Below, piece after piece: positions 56,684-64,000 of a DNA stretch of 64,000 nt. Source of the DNA: Anthoceros angustus. Its lineage: Eukaryota > Streptophyta > Anthocerotopsida > Anthocerotales > Anthocerotaceae. Numbering within the stretch: the stretch's first letter is position 1; each line of letters begins with the position of its first letter. Both the position numbers and the translations under genes were made by a program. The notes under the pieces are model-generated. The model did not search any database. It saw only the letters and a program-made list of their open reading frames with translations, and had not been told where the DNA came from. The stretch spans positions 806,001 through 870,000 of the forward strand of contig MU008162.1 of the NCBI GenBank assembly GCA_010909165.1, in the 5' to 3' direction.

Positions 56684-59325
56684 GGCGCCCGCTTCTCCGA
56701 CGAGATTACCCCTCTGCAGCGCGGGAAAGCGAAGCGGCGTGGTCCAGCGGAGTGGAGCCGGAAATTGGTCAGCTACATTGGCGCCGGCATCCCCCGATGG
56801 AATTGTTGCCTGCCGACCACTTGAACAGGGGCAGAAACAGCGGCCTGTTTCACGATCCGGGTCCTGGCTGCCGCTCCCGCATTGGTCTTCGAGCTCCTCC
56901 TCCTGGCTGCAACTCCAGAATTGAGGGCGGGCTGGCGGTGACAGACTGCGAGAGCAGAGCACAGGTTGGGCTGCACGGCAGCAGCAGCAGCAGCAGCAGC
57001 AACGAGGAGGAGGAATAGAGATGAGAGAAGGCAAAGGAGGGAAAGGAAAGGAAAGGAAAGGAAAGGCAAGGAGAGGAGCAGGCGAGAGAGCTGCGAGCAC
57101 ATCAAGGGAAAATCGTTTTATATACTCGCAGCTGCTTCCTGCTCTTCCGGGCTGCTCGTACGTTGGGCAACTTGGGCTTTCACTTGGCTTCCTGCTCCTG
57201 CATTGTGGTTGGAACTTGGGTTATTGTTATCAAATTTAACACAACGCAACGCAAGCAGGCACTATGCACCGGACTGCGTGGAATGTGTGGGCCCAGGCGC
57301 GGCACGCACGGCACTGCAACCGGCAACCGGCGGCTGGCGGTGCGGCCGGTGGCCTGCCATCTGGCCACATGCATCATCCTTTCCAGCGGGGAGCAGGCAG
57401 GACGCGGATTTGGGGAAGGGCGCGCACGGCCCTGCCCGCTGCCCGAGCTGCCCGGGCTGCCCGGGCTGCCCAGCAGACAAAGCACAGTGCGAACAGGATT
57501 CCCAACAAAACGGACACTTCCGCCTTCCCAGTCCCAGTCCCAGCCCCCACCCCCTCCTCCCCTCTCTTGTGTGGCTCGCAAGTCACAAAAGTTGCGAGCC
57601 ACAGCATCCCTGTCCCCTACCGCTCCGGGGCAGGGAAGTCTCTTACCTTCCTTCCTTGCGCATAAAGGCAGCATGGGGCCCGCACGAATCATGGGGCTGG
57701 CCTCTGAGCTGGCTGCAGGCAAGGGAGGGGAGGCACAGCGTCACACACACACAGGAGATCACAGGATTCCGGACATGCAAGTCGGAAATCGGAGGCAGAT
57801 AAAGGGAGGATAATTCGCGCAGCTGAAACCCTACCAAACCCTACCAATTCTTGCAGCGCAGTGGCCAGTTCCCGGCTGCGGCTGCTGCAGCTGTTGCAAG
57901 ATCTCCGATGACCCTGCAGCATCCCGTCAGCAGGGACCCAACAACTGTCTTCTGGTGGGCACGGGAAAAACGGCAGGACAGATTCGGAAGGCCCCAAGAG
58001 GATGAGATGGGGATGGCATGGGCCCCATGCTGGGAGCTCCATGGCAAGGGGCCAGGCCAAGCCGAGCCTAGCCCAGGCCCCAGGCCCCAGCCCAGCCTCC
58101 TGTGACATGTCAGAGGGCCCATTTCAGGCCGCACAAACAACATAACAGCTGCCGCCGTTCCGGAATCCGGACACACGCACTGGCACTTTCATGGCACTGC
58201 CATTGGACTGCCATGGCAGCGGCCTCTGTGCCGGGCTGCCCAGAATGCCTGGTGCATGCTGCATCTGCCATCACACCCTCTCTCCTCATCAGGCATCTGG
58301 CCATGAGTAATGATCTCATCATCTCAGCTCAGCGCGCTTCCCCCTGCAAGCAGGCTCATGACCTCATCAGCAGCAGCAGCAGCAGCGGCAGCTCGGGGGG
58401 CGTGACCTGGAGAAGGCGGTGGCGGTGGCAGTGGCAGTGGCACGCACCCAGCAAGCTCTTTGTGTGCGTACCTGGCCAGGCTGCGTCCACTTCTGCACCT
58501 GCGGCGTCACATTGCACGTCTACGGGTACCAGCCTACCAGGCCCGTTTCTCAGCACAGAGAGCGACACTTGGGAGATTGCGGCATGCCCACCGCAAGAGA
58601 TTCGCGCGGGGTGGAACAAGGAACAGGACCCACATCCCAACGGAAACCTGTCAAACGCTTGGACCGCACTTTACATTTACACCCACTTGTGTCAAATTAG
58701 AACGGGCCGTTCCGAACGGCCCGTTCAGAACGGCTTCGGATAACGCACCTGACACTTTGTTATTACAAGCTCGGCCTCTGAAGTTCTGCCTTTCCCTTCG
58801 CTCACTCGCTCATCGGATGACTGGTCCATTCCCGACATGTGCATTGACGCAGCTGATGATCACAGCACACTTTCTCCACACAAAGTTACAAACAATTAAC
58901 AACACAACAACATGTTCAACATGTTTGCACCTCCGCTTCCTTCTTCTCCAGCTTCTGCTTCATCATCACCGTCATCATCTATGGCAATCAGCATTTTACT
59001 CAACAACAGTTTTCAGTTTACACACCATCCGGTCGGTTGGTTCAGGTTGGCAGGCCAATCTGTGAGACAGACAAGCACCCAACTGGGTAGGTAGGTGAAT
59101 CACTCACTCGAGTGCTCTCAATTCCGACAGCTCTAAGAACAGAATGGCAGGAGAAGGAGAAACCCACAACATACTGTAGATTTATGTCACCTTTCAGCAG
59201 GCACTTCATAGCACGGGTGACGGGAGGGAAGGTAAAGTGCAGTGGGTGCCCCTTCCTTTCCGGAATTTAAACACCACCAACCAAAAAATTTACGCAGCTA
59301 CATAAGGATGTTTGCATACACCTCT
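56684..59325. other. Subtilase upstream region and spacer, simple repeats
   Basis: No gene is seen despite long open frames on both strands, which are explained by high GC and by repeats. It holds a (CAG)n run near 56981-57001, a (GAAAG)n run at about 57040-57068, a 'ccgggctgcc' triplication at about 57447-57475, a second CAG run near 58368-58386 and a palindrome at 58701-58725. The first few hundred bases must include the subtilase promoter. Confidence 0.5.
58701..58725. repeat. 12 bp perfect palindrome arms
   Basis: aacgggccgttc (58701-58712) and gaacggcccgtt (58714-58725) are exact reverse complements with a 1 nt spacer. They are followed by a third partial copy (cagaacggc). Confidence 0.95.
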
Positions 59326-62300
59326 TTAGACTGTACGTTTCCTCTTGGACCTTTTGCTCTTCTTTGAAGATGCGGTCGGATAAGATCCTGCGGCGGCGGT
59401 GCCGTTACTTGCATACGCTCCTTCCAACGAGTCCTGCACAAGGAGGACGTCAGGCGGAAGGGACTGGTGCACGTTTCTAGGACCAGGCGCCATGGTCGCG
59501 TCACCCACCTTGGCAGCAGACACATCTGGAGAGCTGTCATCTTCTTCTCCCTCCTCCTCCTCCTCCTCTTCAGAACTGGTTTTGCTATCCGGGGCTTCTG
59601 CGGTCGCTTGCTTCTCCCTTGCCAGTCTTTCCCTCTCTTCAGCGGCAGCCCTTGATGCGGCAGCGGTATTGGACGCCTGTTCCGCAGCCACCCTAGCTGC
59701 TTCTGCCTTTCTTTTGAGCTCTTCCTCTTTCAGCCTTTTGAATCTGTCACCACCACGACACTTCCATCAACACCATCCTGCAGCCCTGCGGTAAGAGGCA
59801 GTCCTGCAAGCTGAAATTGCAGTCCTGCAAGCTGAGATTGCTACATACTTCTCTCCACGTTTCTCTCTCTCCTCCTTCACGTCTGGTGTTGCAGTTGCGG
59901 CGGCAGGTAGTGCTGAGGCAGAGGATGACGACCGCTTCGCCTGACCAGCACTGATGATTCCTGCACCGTCTTTCCCGACAACTGGCTTTGCACCACCCAG
60001 ATTTCGCAACCAAACTTGTTGAGCTGTGCTTAGCAAGTTGTTGGTAAACCTTCAAAACGAGTTACACACTGTTAACCCATGAATCAATTCTGGCACACCA
60101 GCTACATTTCAGAAAGCGCACATACGCAAGGACACGGAAATTTAAAAATCTGAAAAAATAGCAATCTGATAAAAGTCCAATTCTAAAGTCCCTACCAGTA
60201 CAGACTCAGTCCGGATGGAACTGAAAGTGAGAAGTATCCGATCATCAGAGGAAGAAACTTGAGAATCAGCTGAGAGTTCTTCTGGCTCTCATCCGTCTGC
60301 AGCACACATATGCCACATTAAGATTCGTCACAAAAACTCAAAAAGTCCAAACCTACCAACTGAGAGAATACAAAAGCACAAACATTTCACCGGAGCATAC
60401 CGTTGGTGGTTGCATCATCTGCATGGAAGCGAACTGGGAGGCCACAAGCAACACAGGCAATACCAAATACGCAATTGTTTCTGGCCAACCAAGAGGAGGG
60501 TGACCATCCTGCAAACCAACATAATACACAGGCTCCTCAGAAAAGAACTCCCGAATTCACGCATAATTCATTCAAAATCCCACAAACAAGGTACAAATCG
60601 GCAACCACAAGATGCCATACCACAAAAGGGAAAAGCCACGAGACTCCAGAACCCGACTCTCTTGTGAGGAGAGTGGTTGGACCCGCAAGGGAGGGAATCC
60701 AGAAAAATCCCTCTGTCAAAAGGCCCTGTCAAGCCCAAAACACCAAACTGGATCAGACTATACATCCTTTGTCGGCAAATCAAGGAGTCCCCAGAAGGTA
60801 CATGTGCTCAACGAGAATACCTCATTTGCTACGTTTGAAAGAGCTCTATACAGACCAATCCAAACAGGTAAAGTCGCTAAAGTTGGTAGACAACCTGTCC
60901 GAGCACTCATACAGTCAGTTTTCCTGGATGAATTACACCAGATTTACAGACAGAAGAAACGTTCAAAAAAAAATAAAGGCAGAATGTCAACACTGGTGCC
61001 ATGCAACCTGCAAGAGGATTGACACCAGCTTGTTTGTATAGTCGAGCAGTCTCAAGTTGTATTCTCTCCTGTGAGTTATTCACATGGCATAACCATCAGA
61101 ACTTGGACTACAGGCTGAAAGGGGTAGATAACACGCAATCCAGACTGCTGCATCCAACCATATACAGCTCGATCTATATATATAGATACCTCACACCATC
61201 AGAGAAAGAATTTTTCACCAAAGAAGCAGCCTGAAAAGGAGGCGTACCTGGTCTCCAGCATATCTCTGTTGGATGGCCTTCAACTTTGGTTGCAAGTTTT
61301 GCATCGCTAAAGTCGATTCAACCTGCAAAGGGACAGATCAGCTCAGCATCAACTCTTTCAGCCAGGAACAACAGCAGGGCAGCAACAATGGTCTCAGTGC
61401 CCAAGCTCGCAAGATGAACGTCCTAAAAAGGGCCCAGACTTGGATCTGAATCCACACATGCCCATACAAACTGGAGAATAAGCCTAAGTACCTGTTGCTT
61501 GGTCAAGGGATATGTGGCTGCCTTCACAAGAATAGTAAGCAAGATGATGGCGAATCCATACGAGTACGGCACATTGAGAGAAGCAAGTCCATCTTTGAGA
61601 AACTGCAGCAGCAAAAATCGGAACATTACATCTTAGCACTACCACAAGGGGGAAACGTTGTTCACACGAAACTCACTACTGTCAGGTTATCTACAGTTCT
61701 GCACTTGTATCCCACGGTGTCAACACTACTATGGCATTAAATTCTTTCAAAGGAACTTGTTCCTTACAGAAATGCACAGCAGACCCCTGCCAGCTTCACT
61801 CCTAACAAACAAGCTGCGTGCTGTCACGGTGCTTCCGCACATAAATAAATCTGTTACATGTTTGCTCGAGTTACAGGTCAGATGTTTCGTTTTGTCATGA
61901 CATTTCTCCTTTCAAGTCAGTTGTTCCTTGCAACACTCTCACTGCTTCAGCACTCTTATCCAGTCGAAAACCTCATTACTTGCCAGGTTAACATTGGTCA
62001 TTTCACCCATCCCGGCAAACCATCAGACACGCAGTCTCACCTTCAAAATATACTCCAACGCATTGGTAAGGCCCCCGAGCCACCCCCCATCGTCCTTCTG
62101 AACAGCACCATCCACCGCCACAGTCGCGTCCGCTAACGTATACAATACACCCTCGACCCTAGACAACACATGTTGCACAGAGCCGCCCTGCGTGAGGAGA
62201 CCTACAGCTGCATCTACCTGCTCCGGATCCGGGAGCTGCCCCAGGTGAGCCCTAACCATTGTCCCCCGCCTCACTCGCCTGGAATTCCCCAGCGGATTCC

Positions 62301-62472
62301 ACCGCTGCTGCCACAGCAACGGGGAGCTCCTCAGCCCCATCCCGGCCTCCACCCGGGGCAAAAAAAGGCTCGCCCTGGCCCCCCTCCCTGCCGCCGCAGC
62401 AGCAGCCGGGGCCGCAGAGGCGCAACAGGAGCTCAAGGAGGCCATCGTGCTGCTGCTGCTGGTGCTCATCAT
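59326..62472 (-). CDS. ALB3: ALBINO3-like thylakoid membrane insertase (10 exons, 561 aa)
   Basis: YidC/Oxa1/Alb3 family protein that inserts light-harvesting proteins into thylakoids with the cpSRP system. Minus-strand exons: 62041-62472, 61492-61602, 61248-61322, 61008-61068, 60821-60894, 60621-60725, 60401-60508, 60196-60296, 59849-60049, 59326-59743 (1686 nt, open). The first 85 residues are Ser/Ala/Arg-rich, a plastid transit peptide. TM1 is in 'YSYGFAIILLTILVKAATYP' (about 157-176), followed by 'QPKLKAIQQRYAGDQERIQL', 'CLPTLATLPVWIGLYRALSN', 'TEGFFWIPSLAGPT' and TM4-5 ('LILKFLPLMIGYFSLSVPSG'), all family landmarks. The soluble C-tail is about 190 residues. It has an Ala/Glu-rich helix, an acidic run and a terminal SKKSKRSKRKRTV, matching the basic motifs known to bind cpSRP43. 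It is longer than the Arabidopsis protein, mostly in the tail and transit peptide. Confidence 0.95.
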
Positions 62473-62595
62473 CTCCGCTGCTGCTGCCGCTGCCGCTGCT
62501 CGGCTGCCAGGCAACCTCGCAACGCCCCTTGCTGTATCTCCCCTATCTACTCCCTCACATCACACAAAACATCCTACCCGCATTCACCCAATCTC

Positions 62596-62853
62596 CTACA
62601 AAATCCTGCACACCCCGACAATGCAGTGGACCACGCCGGCCCCTGGATTCGTAATTCCCACGCCCCGGGCGCGATGCTGCTCCCGCTCCCCCTCCACCCG
62701 GGCCCTGAATTCCTTCACGCTCCAATGCGGATTCCAGCGCGTAGGGATGTATTCCGTCCAAATCCCAGCCTTGTTCGGCTCCACAGGGTTTGGAAGCTGG
62801 GCGGGAGCATACGTGACCAGATATTCCAGTCCCACGTGGACCCCCTTACCCAT
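62596..62853 (-). CDS. Small hypothetical ORF upstream of ALB3
   Basis: From the ATG at 62853 the minus strand encodes 85 residues (MGKGVHVGLEYLVTYAPAQL..., 'AGIWTEYIPTRWNPHWSVKE', ending VCRIL). The frame stays open upstream to an acceptor-like site (tttgacag, about 62895), so this could be the last exon of a gene starting further right. I recognise no family. The composition is protein-like rather than repetitive, but no upstream exon can be assigned and it may be chance in the ALB3 promoter. Confidence 0.25.
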   Translation of the reverse strand: MGKGVHVGLEYLVTYAPAQLPNPVEPNKAGIWTEYIPTRWNPHWSVKEFRARVEGEREQHRARGVGITNPGAGVVHCIVGVCRIL

Positions 62854-63033
62854 CGCCCGGACGGCGGACACCACCTCCAATCTGCTCCTGTCAAATTCCG
62901 CCGTTTTATTAGCATTCCCTCACATTATTATATCCGGCACTTCAAACAATTTCCAGTCTTTGCCACCTTTGTTCGAGCCCCGCAAGCTGCCTCGACAAAT
63001 CTAACTTATCTAGGGATACTCTCCGTCCAATAT

Positions 63034-63112
63034 GTATCTACATATGTTTCAGGATAGGTACTCTCTTTGCTGTATTTGAGAGAGTACCCCTATATAAGTT
63101 GTATGTAGATAC
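63034..63112. repeat. Short foldback element
   Basis: Outer arms GTATCTACATA (63034-63044) and TATGTAGATAC (63102-63112) are exact reverse complements. Inner arms 'ataggtactctctt' and 'gagagagtacccctat' pair nearly completely around a 'tgctgtat' loop. Overall it is a ~79 bp imperfect hairpin in AT-rich DNA, MITE-like in form, but no target duplication was established. Confidence 0.7.
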
Positions 63113-63248
63113 AAATTAAACATATTTTGCATCTCGTGAAAGTCGAGCTTGCTCACTCACAACCAACGAACTTCGCCCAAACACGCAAAATCCTAGCCCA
63201 CCTCTAAAGCAACGAAGTGATCAAAAAAGAGTACTGAACGACTCAGCG

Positions 63249-63984
63249 CTTTGAGGTTAACCTCAGGTTAACTCATCTTAAGCTCGGGCCTTTGTTGGCT
63301 GCTGTTTATTGTTGCAATAGCTTCCAGGTAGCAGACTCCCTTCATGCGCTCATCATAAGAGGCAAGCCAAAGTGCGAGACCGTCGCCCGGATCAATACAA
63401 TTCTTAGCGTAGCGCCTAACTTGAAGGCTAAGTTTTAAACTTGCCACGATAGTGACTTTAAGTTTCGGAAGCAAGGTGTGGATGTTCAGAACAACATGCT
63501 GGTGATGGGCTTGAAGGAGAAGTTAGGAGGGCCAAATGTGCTTATCGAATGGTTTGGGATGGCTCACAATGAGAATGACAGCTTCTCCTTCGAAGCCTCG
63601 ACAAATTGTTGTCATAGGAGTGGAGAAATGTAGATAATCTCATCTACAAGATCTATGGCCGGAGGCCAACCACCTTTCCAACTTTTTGCAGGCGATGCAC
63701 CTTGAATCTAAAAATTTCACAAAATTAGAGGAGAGTCCCTCTACATTGCCTATCCAATAAGCTCACCCTTGCCACATATGGAAGACTCTAGCATTGGGAG
63801 TGCCGAAACTAATCTCCCCAAGTTTCCTGGCCAATATACGGTTCCACTCATGGTTATTTAAAACACATGCACTTTTTCGGTAGCTTTGAGGTTAACCTCA
63901 GTTAACTCATCATCTTAAGCTCGGGCCTTTGTTGGCTGCTGTTTATTGTTGCAATAGCTTCCAGGTAGCAGACTCCCTTCATGC
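63249..63984. repeat. Pair of ~100 bp direct repeats (possible TRIM-like element)
   Basis: 63249-63347 and 63884-63984 are near-identical ('ctttgaggttaacctcag...gcagactcccttcatgc'), differing by a few small indels. Each begins with the palindrome GAGGTTAACCTC. The 536 bp between them has no recognisable coding content. The size would fit a miniature LTR element, but no primer site or polypurine tract was identified and the window ends 16 bp later. Confidence 0.6.
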
Positions 63985-64000
63985 AGGCTCGCAGTCATAA

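Noticed and set aside
56966-57813. Two overlapping plus-strand frames of 216 and 278 codons in the subtilase upstream region
   Set aside because: Several overlapping frames are open at once because of high GC and simple repeats. No domain, no splice-consistent structure.
62170-63057. A 295-codon plus-strand open frame over the ALB3 5' end
   Set aside because: It is antisense to the ALB3 transit-peptide exon and reads as Pro/Arg/His-rich composition without a domain.

Overview
The window is nuclear DNA of a land plant. The evidence is spliced genes with many short GT-AG introns (mostly 60-200 bp), chloroplast-targeted products (ALBINO3-type insertase, 3-isopropylmalate dehydratase large subunit), a PLS-type PPR pseudogene, plant purple acid phosphatases and a plant subtilase, Ty3/gypsy LTR retrotransposons, and TTTAGGG telomere-type motifs. 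The compact introns and PPR style suggest a non-seed plant such as a lycophyte, but this is an impression and not a demonstrated placement.

The window has two halves. The left half (1-38 kb) is repeat-rich and decayed. It holds a minus-strand Ty3/gypsy relic (about 3.9-7.7 kb), GC-rich minisatellites (2.4-2.8, 10.6-10.8 and 11.1-11.4 kb), an F-box-like relic (12.1-13.4 kb), a frameshifted PPR pseudogene (16.6-18.5 kb) and three cytochrome P450 5' fragments. It also holds a 10.6 kb minus-strand chromovirus-like gypsy array with the layout LTR-internal-LTR-internal-LTR (19.7-30.3 kb), then PIF/Harbinger and gypsy integrase fragments. From 33.0 to 37.9 kb is a rearranged block with an intact purple acid phosphatase gene (PAP-1), a PAP pseudogene, an inverted PAP fragment, and one intact and one decayed tRNA-Gly(UCC).

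The right half (38-63 kb) is gene-dense. In order it carries V-ATPase subunit A (+, 20 exons, 622 aa), a second purple acid phosphatase PAP-2 (-, 7 exons, 369 aa), an unrecognised coiled-coil protein (-, 4 exons, about 390 aa), 3-isopropylmalate dehydratase large subunit (+, 12 exons, 531 aa), a secreted subtilase (-, 11 exons, 811 aa) and an ALBINO3-like thylakoid insertase (-, 10 exons, 561 aa). Exon boundaries were read by eye from splice sites and reading phase. In every one of these models the exon lengths sum to a multiple of three with no internal stop. The genes do not form a pathway; they are ordinary neighbours placed convergently or head to head.

No clearly new biological system is visible. 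The observations most worth checking are the three-LTR array flanked by about 265 bp of duplicated P450 sequence, the indel-dominated divergence between its two internal copies (often at CAG/CTG triplets), an intron found in only one of two duplicated PAP genes, the inverted PAP/tRNA-Gly duplication, the perfect hairpin that ends the PPR pseudogene, a GC-AG intron in the V-ATPase gene, and the unrecognised coiled-coil gene.
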